Shown one piece after another: positions 44,039-55,379 of a stretch of DNA of 64,000 nucleotides. The DNA comes from Incurvaria masculella. Lineage: Eukaryota; Arthropoda; Insecta; Lepidoptera; Incurvariidae. Within the stretch, counting starts at the first letter, position 1; each line of letters starts with the position of its first letter. Where the stretch lies: positions 10,035,001 to 10,099,000 of the forward strand of contig OX335658.1 of assembly GCA_946894095.1 (NCBI GenBank), given 5' to 3'. The translations under genes were made by a program, and so were the position numbers. The notes under the pieces were generated by a model. The model saw nothing but the letters and a program-made list of their open reading frames with translations, was not told the DNA's origin and did not search any database.

Positions 44039-44628
44039 GGACGAAAAATTGTGTCCTTGACACTTACACTGAAAACATTAGTAGATTTTTAAAAATGTTG
44101 TAATATTTTAATCTGTGACTGGGCCCCGTCTTTAATAAACATAACCATGGTAATAATAATTTAGATCATAATACATTTAGAAAAATATGTCACTATGATA
44201 GTCAAGAGTTTGCTCTTCACCAATGTAAATATTATCTTCTTTGTGAGCAGAAGTGATCGATCAATCACTGTAAACTATTTTATAGGTATCAATGAAAAAA
44301 AATATATAATACAATGATGAACCTGGTGAAGTTTTTTGTCGGCTCTTCTTCGCCAGAAGGTAATCAAACCGACTGGGAATAAATGTGTAATATACATCTA
44401 ATGGATGAAATAAAGAAACTGAAACTGAAACCCACGCCTGTCTCTATTGGTATGATCCCTTAGAAAACGGCCCAACGTTTCATTAACTGAATCCTTATAT
44501 AAACAAACGTATTAACCTTGTCTGTCAACACATGAGTGCAAGTCATTTTGGAAGTCAATTATTTTCGCAGAAAGGAAAAGATAGAAGTGGTCTGGCATGT
44601 GGTCGTTATTAGTACCGCCTCCGTGTGG
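44039..44628. repeat. Tandem duplication, unit 2 (590 bp, empty site)
   Basis: Aligns with unit 1 over its whole length. It has small extra segments near 44267-44284 and 44543-44555, and lacks the MITE. Confidence 0.9.
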
Positions 44629-44639
44629 AAAAACTGTGC

Positions 44640-44815
44640 ATAAAATCGTTTCTAAAGCCGGACGCTCGACGTATGCCTCGCAATCTAAACATCGCCACCG
44701 CGCGCGAATGTGCCCCAAAATGCGGTCGCCAAGTCAGTTGCCATCCACACAAAACCCCCAATACATCTGCGAATATCAGCGAGCGTGCAAAGACGATAGA
44801 AGCAACCGAAACTAG
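44640..44815. repeat. Diverged repeat shared with 38.34-38.49 kb
   Basis: catcgccaccgcgcgcg, ccaaaatgcgg, caatacatctgcg. Shares motif order with the 38.4-kb segment. Several overlapping frames here look like chance. Confidence 0.45.
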
Positions 44816-45060
44816 AGTTCGCTTATGAATTCGCTTAAATACTATTGATTTTTCTAGCTAAAACGACACGTAAGAACACGTATTACTTCACAGGACGCTA
44901 TTAAGTGCACTGAAAATTCGATGTAGCGCCTTCTCAATTCGTAAGCGAACTAACTACAGTAAGAATTTATTCACTAACTCGTAGCTGCGCTGCTGCCGCC
45001 ATGCGAATGAGTTTTAATTGCGACTCCCGTCCTTCCATGCTCGCTGGCAAATATATTTGC
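44816..45060. repeat. Repeat family X, uninterrupted copy
   Basis: agttcgcttatgaattcgc at the left and aattcgtaagcgaacta at 44938-44954 form an inverted pair. The sequence continues actacagtaag ... ccttccatgctcgctggc. The other copy near 21 kb is split by PB2. Confidence 0.6.
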
Positions 45061-45287
45061 ATGTAGTGTGGACGTTTCCGTTGGCTTGGTAGTCTTAGAA
45101 AATTGGAGACTGCGGGTCTCATTGTAGCACGCTAAATGACACATCTACTGCATGTATTGAAATAATATACGTTCGATCGTTTTGTTGCATCCGCATTTTT
45201 GTTGGACTTAAATTATTTTTTGTCATCAAAATACATATGAGGTATTTTCGTATTATTAAGACATTTCTTATAACGTCGTTGGTTTGG

Positions 45288-45452
45288 AAACGCGTCATAA
45301 AGTCCAAAAAGCACAAGGTCCAAAGCCCACAGAATCCATAACTCCTATTAATATTAGTAAATTACAAAATGTTCAATTATTCACAAAATCCAAAAAGCAC
45401 AACATCCAATTGGACGATATAGTGCATTTTGGACTTTATGATGCGGCCCCGT
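45288..45452. repeat. Fold-back repeat with cataaagtccaaaa arms
   Basis: gcgtcataaagtccaaaaag at the left is inverted at 45427-45448 (gcattttggactttatgatg). The interior repeats aaaatccaaaaagcacaac-like units. Confidence 0.7.
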
Positions 45453-46151
45453 TGATTTGATGAAAACTCTTGTTACAAATACCTGAATTGGTGAATTTTT
45501 TATTGTTCTTTGCCACAATTTAAATCTCTATGTTATAATGTAATTTTTTGAATTCGACAAATCGTTCGTCCTAGTAGTAAAATACTGTACTGACGGTGTT
45601 ACACAAGTCCATTTGGATATTAGTAAAAAAAAATCTGCTCTCCTGAGAGTACAAATATTAGATTTAAGACAAACTTTTATGATATAACTATTTGCTTATC
45701 ATGCCTCACATAATTCACGTACATGCTACTCAAACTAACACAACGAGGCACCGAAAATATCTCTACAATACAGTATATTCACAAGTTCAACTTGTGAGGA
45801 TACCAACAAATCATTCTTTTGGGAAAGTTTTATCAGGTCTTACGACCGAGGATATGTTTATTATTGTTGTAACGTGATATTAGATAAATATATGGGGTTA
45901 TTTTTTTAAAAACATAGAGAAATCATTCGTTGACGGAAACTAAGACTTCTTCCATACTACACATTACAACATTCTTACTATTCTATGGAAAATGGAGCAC
46001 TGTGTCAATTTACCAACAACAACTTTGAGTGTCAAAGGCAATTGATGGGGCGAAGGTATTTATCTCAAAAATCGTTACAGTTGAGCTACTGCTGTGGCCA
46101 CAGGCATACATACACTCATTTGTCTACTGTGTTCGTAATATATGCGTAATG
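45453..46151. other. Non-coding stretch, nothing recognised
   Basis: AT-rich, small chance frames only. Confidence 0.4.
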
Positions 46152-46563
46152 TTTTTTTTTGCAACCTGAGATAGATGGCTAACACCACACAACTACCGTT
46201 ATGATATTAGCCTAATGCACCACATTCCCGAAGGATTTAGGTGCCATGTCAAAACCTTCCTTTTATGAGCACGGCTACATTTAACTGGATGGAAAAAACA
46301 GACAATTTTTCATTGCCGCTTCAACCATAGTTTCATCCAATGCGGTGGTACCAACCTGGACGGGCTTAACCCTACCACCTAGTAGGTGAAGGGGACCTAC
46401 AGTTTTATATAGGTTCCGTACCATGGAACAGCTCGCATTCGTAAAGAAAAGCACTTATCCAAATCAGAGAGAGAAAGAAAGTGGTGTATGACCGGGCGAG
46501 GATTTGAACCCAGACCTCTCGGATGAAAGGCAAGTTCTCTAGCTCCTAGACCACAAGCTGTTC
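46152..46563 (-). mobile_element. tRNA-headed SINE, near full length
   Basis: Minus-strand SINE. The head at 46495-46563 reads (minus strand) gtggtctaggagctagag, cttgcctttcatccgagagg and tctgggttcaaatcc: clear A and B boxes. The body has all the usual blocks, and the tail is the T-run at 46152-46160. Confidence 0.9.
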
Positions 46564-49185
46564 AAATCATGTCAATAACCTTAAGTTTGTAGGGTAGCAA
46601 TTTTATTATTACCACTGCTTGTTGGCGTTAAACATACGGCGAAATTTGTAAGCAGATTACTTGGGCACGATTAATTCAGTTTATTTTTTTTCTCAATAGA
46701 CGGTGTGAGTCCTTGTGGACTTTTATTTACCTATAAACTTTATTAACTCCTCCTGAGACTAACGCTATCAAGCGTCGAGCAGCAAAAGCATAGCCGCAAG
46801 TCACGTACACGGAGACACGTCGAAACGTTACCTATGCTTTTATGTAGGTTTAATTATGTGTTACGCCTAAAGCTAGCCATAAGGCTTAACCAGATTTAGG
46901 CTTCCAGAAAAGTTAAAGATAGTAACTATTTTTGCTTGTAATACTAGTATTTATTTATTTACATCAAGAATTTATTTACAGCAAATCTTAGCATTTATGT
47001 CATGTATTTAACCATATAATATTATAAATCAGATAACTTCTATAACTTCATATATTTGGGAAAGGTTACATTAGCTTAAAATAATTCAATCTTTCATAAC
47101 GCATAAAAAAAATCTTGATATTTTACTGCTATCATAAAAAATTAAACTCAATAAAATAAACTCCTCTTTATGCACACAATTACTTGATATTATTATGTTA
47201 CCACTGAATATTCTTCAAATTTGTATCAGAAACGTGTTGTACAGATAAAAATGTACAATGGTATGCATGTAACTAAAATATTTTTACATAAAATGCTTAA
47301 AATAAAAAATACTTTATATTTTAAAATAAACATTAAAAACACACTTATTGTAAATGAAATTCAAGGAAACCTGCCTACCATTTTATATTTGTGTGTATAT
47401 CTGCGTACATTCTCATACAAAAAAAAACGATTTCTATTCTAATTAATTTTCAGGCACGAAGAAGAAACTCTGAGATAAGTTTAACCCGCTCAAGAGAGGT
47501 GACAAACGTTGAAGCACCGGTTAGGTAGGGTCTTACCTCTACCTCTATCTTCCGTGGATCTAACGGACCCTGATTGATATCGATGTGGAAATTGTTATCT
47601 TCACATTATATAACCGTTTTTATGCTTAATTTTAATGGATGATCCTAAATGAGAAACATAAAAAAGGCCAATTTTCACACATTAATTAAATTTCGATTTA
47701 TATTTAAGAGACTACTATAATCAAGATATGTGTTTCCAAAAGTACCACTTAATTTTTGTTTTTAATTCTATAAATTACGTACAAACACATAAACAATATT
47801 TACGGTCAATAATAATTCTATATTAACAAAAACCATTTATAAAATATAAATAAAATGAATCAAAACAATTATATTGCAGCACGCACGAATAGTTAACTGC
47901 TAGGTGGAGTCTTCTGCACCCGAGCACACTTTGAAGCCGCCTTTCTCTCTCGTCACACACGATAACTTCATAAAATAAATCAGATTCATCTTTATTGTTA
48001 CAACGGGTGTACGCATAATGGTCTATGCAATGCGCCGGAAAAACTCCCTAGCCTAAATCTGGCCAGAAAGGAATATGGTCTCACGATCCTCGTCATTTCG
48101 GGATGCTTGATATTGCGATCGACACTACACACACTCTCACAAGCTGGCATTGCTCCAGCGAATTCTACCCGAAGAGGACCCGTCTAGTAGTAATCTAAAA
48201 CACGTTTTTGCTGCGATTGCTCACTAAACTCGACTCAATCTCAAAATACACACGGCATGCTCATTAGCAAGTGCATTAAAAATATCACTTAGTGGACAAC
48301 TTATTTTTTTTATATATTTTTTTTATTTCACACACAAGGTAAGTAGGTAACTGAACAGATATTGCATGAACAGGTAGCATACGTTTCTTTTTCCTACTCA
48401 GTCTTTAAATCAACAAAAAGACACCTTTTCCAAGCAGCGTCCTACAAACTAAACGAGAGTGATCAGTTGAATGGATCAGTGAACAGAAAAAGAGCTATGG
48501 TGTGGGTGTTTCGTACATATTTAAACAGTGGTTGGGTCTGTTAGACCCATTCTTTCCGCGCCGGGTTAAAAACGATACGATCACAAATATATATTTTACC
48601 TACCAAACACTTTATACATTTTAAATATTATTAAACATCTAAAAAATAAAGTCACGATAGCAATGCCCAAGAAATGTCAAAACGAATGCTTTTTCTTTTG
48701 ATTTTATCCACATTTACAACACTGTAATAACAATTTCGAACTGAGGAGGTAAAAAGTAACTCCCAACGCCTTTTATATTCCCTTTACAGCTAAAAGTCTA
48801 TCCATTAAAATTGTTTCACCCGTCCAGAGGAAAAAAGGGGAAAACTTTTTTAATCACTCGTGGTAATAGACCCAAAAGCCCAAAACTAGTTAATCTAATT
48901 GTAACCGTGATGTTGGCGCTTCGGAGAATTCGGGAATGGAGTTCGCGCTTACTTCTTCCGTTTTTATTGTTGGTAATACTGCCTCTACTTTAATCTACAT
49001 ATGGAAATAAAATTGTTTTAAACTATGGTGTAAAAATTAAACGACTTGACGTTGACTTTAAGTGCCAAGGTAGGTTGTACACTGAATGCGAGTAAAAATG
49101 GAGGTTTGCGGTTTTTAATTATAATTTGATGATTATTGGAATATCAGAGAAAATTAATAAGTTTTTGACGTAACTTAGGGTCCAT
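46564..49185. other. Non-coding 2.6-kb stretch
   Basis: AT-rich, with frames no longer than about 73 codons and no motif recognised. A short inverted pair lies at 47525-47550 (ggtagggtcttacctctacc). Confidence 0.4.
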
Positions 49186-49517
49186 TTTTCAATCGTCAGA
49201 TAGTATGTACTTAAAATCTGATAACATTTTACGTTTGTCAAAAGACGGATAGTAGTCCAGTTCAATGTAGCCGTGTAATATAAGGAAGGTCCTGGCATGG
49301 CACCTAGTTCCCATGTGGTGTGTTAGGCTAATACCATGACAGAAGGTGTGGTATTAGCCATCCATGTCCAGTCACATAAAAAAAAATCACTATTACCTTA
49401 CTGAGATTTTACTAATATAAATATGGCCTAACTTTAACTAATGGATAAGCAGCGGTGTAAATAAATTCGGCGAATAGTTATCTGACTCATTATAACCAGA
49501 TCATTGAAAATACGCCC
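49186..49517. mobile_element. MITE family B, copy 3, split by a SINE fragment
   Basis: Left end ggtccatttttcaatcgtca, right end gatcattgaaaatacgcccc, with gtcaaaagacggatag and aatagttatctgac as in copies 1 and 2. The central part is displaced by 49256-49387. Confidence 0.75.
49256..49387 (+). repeat. 5'-truncated SINE inside MITE B
   Basis: tccagttcaatgtagccg to gtccagtcacataaaaaaaa, the last ~130 bp of the SINE with its A-tail. Confidence 0.85.
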
Positions 49518-49525
49518 CAAGTGAC

Positions 49526-49573
49526 GTTTGACTACCAAAAAAGCTTAAATAAATGTAATAAAATGAAATTATA
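49526..49573 (+). repeat. Retrotransposon 3' end fragment
   Basis: gtttgactaccaaaaaagc then ttaaataaatg and aaaatgaaatt, the same 3' end as the fragment inside PB2. Confidence 0.5.
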
Positions 49574-50930
49574 TAAAGTTTTCTAGTCGGTAAACGTTTG
49601 TGAAGGCAACAACGTTGAGGTGAAGTCGGTACTCACATAATTGCATTTCACGTAAACAGCATTCTCAAAAGCTTTATGAAAACCAGTCCATGTCATAGGG
49701 AATGCCATATCAAAACAATATACAACTATTTGTTTTATTTATTTAGTAACCATCGTCAATACATTAATGTCAAACAGTTTTGACTTAAGCCAGATACTAC
49801 CTAAAACCTTAAATATCTCGATGCATAGAATTTTCAAAACATAATAATATTTTATCCGTGATTTTGTGATTCTTGTGAAAATGTACGCATGATATCAATA
49901 AACTTGCAAGAAACATACAAAATATTATGAAACAACTAATACGAACATAAAGAAAATCACACCGATTCCTCGACGGGGTAGGTATATGTTCAAGTGATGT
50001 AGGATCAAAATATTTTTTCTCGCTTTTCATACGTGGTATTTGATTATGTGTACCAGATTTTCATGAAGTCCCTTCAAAGATATATTAATTTCATACATTT
50101 CTGCTTGTTAAACTGGTTTTGTTAATTATTAAACCTAATACATAAACAATCAATCGTTAATTGTATAAGATTAAAGCATAACATGAAAATAACATTTCAA
50201 TAAATTTGCAACCCAGCGCAATTTCATCAATGCTTCTCTTTCACTAATTCCAGAAATTACAGTTGGTTGTAAATTATAATTTTAATACATCCAAGTTAAG
50301 AATGATTACCATATACTTACATGAATATTTAAATATAAATAGGCTATTCGATTGCGCAATCCATTCTCACAATTTCACCTTCTTTCGGTTTACATATCTC
50401 TCATATAAGTGAAAAAACGTCGTCGACAAACTTATACACTCGCTTGAACTGTTGATTTTGTGAAGTCGTTATTGTAAAAAATCTTCTCTTCTAAGAAAAA
50501 CTGAAAGACGTCAAGTTTTGATAGAGAGAAGTTATGTCTCAACTTTGATGAATAGCCATCAAACCGAACTAAAGTTACGATTTTTATGAAAGCAAGTCAT
50601 CAAAACGGAGGTAAGAAATGGCCGTTCAAGGATTTTCTGAAACGAATGGATTCATATCCGTCGCATAAAAGCACACGTAAATGTGTTTTTGAAGTGAGGC
50701 AGCTGGCAGCTAATATTTTAGTTTTTATAGTCTTTATCACTGGATTCAGACCCTTTTTGTCGCAAAATTATTTGTTTTTGTGCCATTGTTCAGCGACATC
50801 TACATTTAAAGCATTGTAATTAGATTAAATCATGTTGAATCCGGACTGACTCCTAGAGTCCGATACCAAAATCGACTTTGGGAACGACAGCAATAAAACT
50901 GATATCTCAATAATTGCACTTAAATTGCCC
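49574..50930. other. Non-coding stretch, nothing recognised
   Basis: AT-rich. Frames of 73 (49809-50030) and 77 codons (50586-50819) carry no known motif. Confidence 0.4.
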
Positions 50931-51041
50931 TAATAATAATAATAATAATAAGCCTTTATTTCCATATCCATGTTTTAGTTAGTAGTTTTAGTTATTATTA
51001 TGTTTTTTTTATCTTAATATATTGTAAGTCTGGTTAATTAT

Positions 51042-51719
51042 TTACTTAATTTTTTTTTTGGTAAGGACCCCTTCTTGGGTGAAGGCCTCCTCCAATTTCT
51101 TCCACAATTCCCGGTCTCTGCTCAGGGTCAACCAATCTTCCCCTGCTTTGTCGATGATATCATCAGCCCACCGCCTATATGGCCGACCAACATTTCTTTT
51201 TCCTGTTGGTCCCTTCCATCTTAAAGTTTGAATGGTCCATCTGTTGTCAGTGACACGTGAAATGTGACCGGCCCACTTCCATTTAAGCCTTAGGGCATGT
51301 GTGAGTGCGTCAGTGACTTTTGTTTTTTGCCTGATTATTTTGCTCCGTATTTTATGTATTTTTCTTATTTTTAAAATGCTTCTTTCCATCGCTCTTTGAG
51401 TTGTGATTAACTTTAGCTTTGCTTTGTTTGTGAAGACCCATGTTTGGCAGCCGTTTAATAAACAAGGTAAGATGCAAGATTCCATCACAATTTTTTTCAT
51501 ATTTATTGAGTAATCTCCTTTCAAAATTTCTTTGAGTGACCAAAATTTCTTCCAGGTTATGTTTGTTCTCCTTTCTATTTCTTCCTCGTTGCTTTGTTTG
51601 CTGAATGATACTTGTTTGCCCAGATAGATGTAATTGTTCACATATTCTATATCGTTTCCTCTTGCACTGATGGGTTTTATAACGCTGTTAGTCATTATTT
51701 TGGTTTTGTTTGCATTCAT
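51042..51719 (-). pseudogene. RTE-like RT C-terminal region
   Basis: A 225-codon frame from NANKTKIMTNS (just after the FADD box region) through YVNNYIYLGKQVSF, CILPCLLNGCQTW, RLKWKWAGHISRV to GRPYRRWADDI. WAGH-x-x-R and GRP-x-x-RW-x-DD-I are hallmark C-terminal motifs of these moth elements. The in-frame ATG is internal. It is separated from the RT body by stops and a small deletion around 51720-51770. Confidence 0.85.
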
Positions 51720-51734
51720 CTCTAATCCATTATT

Positions 51735-52620
51735 CTAATTCTTTATGTTTCGGCTAACACGACAATATCATCTGCAAATCTGAGATGATTTAAATATTAT
51801 CCATTTATTGTAATACCTTTGTTCCTCCAGTGTAGGTTTCTGAATATATTTTCTAGTACTGCAATAAACAGTTTGGGTGACAAGGGGTCTCCTTGCCTGA
51901 CTCCTCTTTCTATTTTTATGTTTTCTCCTCTAGTTTCGAGTTTGACCCTACTTGTACTGTTAGTATATATATTTTTTATGATATTGATATACTTTAAGTC
52001 TATATTGGTAAATTTAAGTGCATTCCAGATAGATTTGTGGCTAATACTGTCGAAAGCTTTACTGTAGTCAACAAAGGCTATATACAGGGGTCTGTTAAAC
52101 TCTTTGTATTTTTCGATAACTTGTTCCAATGCTTGTATATGGTCGGTTGTACTAAAGCCTGAGCGAAAGCCTGCCTGCTCAATTGGTTGTGCGTTGTCAA
52201 TTTCTTTGGTTATTCGTTTTAGTAATAGTGATGAGAAGAGTTTATATATGCTTGCCAGTAAACTGATTGGCCGATAGTTTCCTATGTCTAGTGGGTTTCC
52301 TTTTTTATACAGTAATATAATATCTGATGTGCACCATTGTTTTGGTACCGTTTCTGTGTCTAGTATTCTATTAAATAGTTGTGTAAGATGGTTAATTAAA
52401 ATAGGCGCACCTAGTTTCAGAACTTCGTTGCTTATTCCATCAGGTCCCGGACTTTTACCAGTTTTTAGTAGTTTAATAAGTTCGTATACTTCTCTTTCCT
52501 CTATAAGTTTATGCGTTTTTGTGAATGCGTTATCATTTGTTTCTTCGTCTGTTTCATATTCTACTCGTAGCTTATAAAGATCTTTATAGAAAGTTGTTGC
52601 CTGGTGTATAATATCTTTTC
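51735..52620 (-). pseudogene. RTE-like reverse transcriptase domain
   Basis: From ~52610 to 51797 one minus-strand frame is open for about 270 codons although it contains no ATG near its beginning. It shows TGKSPGPDGI, YKKGNPLDIGNYRPISLL, QAGFRSGFSTTDHI, YIAFVDYSKAFDSI (first catalytic Asp) and GVRQGDPLSPKLF. After a single TAA in ITING-stop-YLNHLRFADD the catalytic FADD box follows, then a second stop after VLAET. So the polymerase motifs are all visible, disrupted by two stops next to the active site. Confidence 0.9.
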
Positions 52621-53380
52621 TCGTTTTGGTTTTTTTTATGTTTACTTTCTAGTTTTTGTATCCATGTTTTGTGTAGATTTAACTCTTTGAATGCTCTTCT
52701 TGTACTTCTAAATTTGCTTAAGTTTTTTGTAATTATCTCGTGCCTGTGTACACTGTAATCTTTCTTAATTGATTTACTAGTTTCTTTATATATTTTGCCT
52801 AGTTGTTTCTTCATGTCTTTAGTTTTGTTCCTTGTAAATACTAGTTCTGTGCGTATTTTTATCAAAGTTTCTGTTTTTTCACTTAATATCTTGTGTCTCT
52901 TTTCCTTGTTTGCGTCGTTTTTAATTGTTGAGCTGTTTATTATGGCTTCTTCCAGGATGTCATAGTAAGTTTGGACGTTTTTGACTATTGTAATTCCTTT
53001 GGTTTTATCTTCAATGTGAGATTTCAAGTGATCAGTAAATCTTTTTACTTCTTCTTCTGTTCTTGGGCTTCTTGATATTGTTTTAAAGTTTTTTCTGCTC
53101 TTCTTTGGAAATCTTAATACAAGTGTTGCTCGTAGTAGTCTGTGGTCAGATGAAAATTTTACATTGTTCAAGACTTCGTAGTTGCTTACTGATTTTGGGG
53201 TACTCGTCATTATAAAATCGATTTAATTCTTGGTTTTTTCGTCTGGGGATTTCCAAGTCCATCTTTTACTTAACTTCTTCTTAAAAAGGGTATTTATTAT
53301 AAACAGTCTATATTCAGAAGCGTAGTCTAGTAATCGTTCTCCTCTTTCGTTTCTCTCTCCATATCCGTACTTACCCATTG
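52584..53380 (-). pseudogene. RTE-like endonuclease C-terminus and linker
   Basis: Starting near 53378: GKYGYGERNERGERLLDYAS and KRWTWKSPDEKTKN, then a TAA at 53223-53225 where Glu is expected, then IDFIMTSTPKSV and the SSDHRLLRATL motif that closes AP-type endonucleases. About 130 codons of lysine-rich linker follow. The frame shifts by one base near 52615 before the RT domain. The catalytic N-terminal part of the endonuclease is missing through 5' truncation. Confidence 0.85.
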
Positions 53381-53384
53381 TAAA

Positions 53385-55379
53385 CCTCCAGACCCCCCCT
53401 TAAATAGACTCCTAGCCTACATTAGCTTATACATATCTAACCTTAGTTATGTACCTTATATTTCCCTTGGATACATCCTACATTAATTACCTATTTACCA
53501 TGTATTCGCTCGTCTTGTTTGTTCTTCCCATTGGCTCGTGATCGTCCTATATGCTTTCTTATTTACATTACATAACCATTCGTCCAATATATTCTCATTT
53601 ACTGTTCCCTGATTTGCTCACGTTCAATCTAGTTATTAGACTACATTACTTAATTAGGTAACATGTATTCTCCTGGATATTGTTGTCAGATCCTCATTGG
53701 TGCTATGCCCTCTTCCTGTTCCTAGCTGTCTGTCTCTTTCGGTTCTTCTAATCAGTTCCTTTCTCTCTATCCTAACCGAATACATAATCTCGCTCTCTCT
53801 CACACACACGTTTACACATACAAGCACAAATCTGAATTGATTGGAATAGAGCACTTCAGCATGCCCAGAACTTCAAAAAATTTTTACCCCATGGGGTAAT
53901 GGTGACGCCCCTCACAGTCCAAGGTCCATCCATGGCACTGTTATCCCGCGTCCCCACATGATCGCCTTCCTGCCTTCAGGCGGTATATGCGACCTCTGCT
54001 TCAAAAAGCGGCGGCCAGCCATCCTGAAGATAGAGCCTCTGAACACCAAGGTTCAATTCCCGTGTAGGGAAATATGAGTTTATGTGGTTCATTTTATACC
54101 AATTGGGGTATTGGATTTACAACATGACCACTATATATTTTGAGTGTCCACTGACAACGTCAAGTACGACACATTAGGTATCACAAGAATGTTCGTTTTG
54201 TCAGCCGATCAAACGGTGACGGAAAACTACGGCGGGTGACCATAGTTACGAATCTGTCTTGTACCAGCCCACATGAATGTAGGACATACCTCAGACCCTC
54301 CCATCTGCCATTACTAATGCATGGACATAAGGGTAGTTTCGTGAACTGCTCCGGACGTACCAAAGCGTAGTCACTTTAAAGATTTTCGCGTCTAGTGACA
54401 TTAGCCACACGCGTTGCCAAGCCTTTCCTGGACTCAGGGTAGGTCATGAGAGTGTCTCCACATTTTCACGGTTCCGGCACTTGGCAGATCGTGGTAAAGC
54501 CAATAAAGGCTTTCAGAAGAGCTGATAGAAACAGCAGTTCAAGATAAGCGGTTATCCGCAGTCATGACAAGCCCTCAAGGTTGTCGACTAATTTAAGCAG
54601 GGAAACAGGAAGTTGCCTGCGAAATGTACACTGAGGTCAATCCAAGATGGATATGCCTTCAGATTTTGTATTTATTAAGATAGTCAACCTGGTCGCCGGT
54701 TGTCAAGCGAACCAGAGTATGGCCTCCGCCTTCCTCTCAAACGAGGTGAACATTTTAATATTGGAACATGACTCCCAGGTCTAAATGCCAACAATTTAAA
54801 ATACGGTGTCATAGTGTCATTTATGTTCAGAGAGATATTTGGTATGTATTGTATTATCGTAGTGTATTTTTTTTTTTTGCGATAATGTCAATACTATATT
54901 TTTCTTTCATGGTTCTCTAGAGTTTGACTGAGTATGAAAGTCTTAATGGGTTCCGGCTCCTTTCAGTATAAAGGGGTACCGCCCAATCTAACTTGAGGCT
55001 CAAATTCAGGATCCGCAGCTTCTCGGAATGTTCGTTAGTGATGCTACATTTACGTTTAAGGTACAATCAATCTGGCATGGAATCTCATAGAGATCCCAGA
55101 CCCGACCGATGTCCCGTAATGCCTCGTTTTCTGGCTGCACTGCAAACAAAAATCCACATAGCGTGCACAAGTATGTGGATTAAACATGCTTCTCTCAACT
55201 CAACATCCATCGCCTTAACATTTCTGTGAAGAAATATCGTTTTATTCTTTTGTAGCTAGCTAGATAGATTTTTATCTAGAAAAAGCGAACCGGTGTACGT
55301 GACTGTTCCGTCGCCCCCACTATGGACTCCCAGTCCTACTATTCAACACTGTTCCTAGGAAATTGATATCTTTCTGGTT
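53385..55379. other. Unrecognised stretch
   Basis: Less AT-rich than the first half of the window, with short frames on both strands (60-78 codons) and no motif I can name. ccaaggttcaattcccg at 54047-54063 is a lone B-box-like match without the rest of a tRNA. Confidence 0.35.

Larger units (their letters stand above)
50931..53384 (-). mobile_element. RTE-like non-LTR retrotransposon, 5'-truncated
   Basis: Minus strand. It begins inside the endonuclease domain at ~53380 and runs through endonuclease end, linker, reverse transcriptase and C-terminal domain to a stop at 51042. A ~100-bp AT-rich 3' UTR with aaataaagg follows, then an (ATT)n microsatellite tail at 50931-50950. 5' truncation plus a microsatellite tail is normal for target-primed insertion. 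I recognised the protein as the endonuclease-reverse transcriptase type common in moths, RTE or a close relative. Confidence 0.85.

Noticed and set aside
46495..46563. tRNA gene
   Set aside because: A and B boxes are present but no paired acceptor stem, and the sequence continues into SINE body. The same applies to the heads at 18.5, 24.2 and 40.0 kb and the fragment at 40.5 kb.
52284..52577. 97-codon plus-strand gene
   Set aside because: Antisense shadow of the RTE-like reverse transcriptase frame.
54047..54063. tRNA B-box
   Set aside because: ggttcaattcc alone, without A-box at the right distance or foldable arms.
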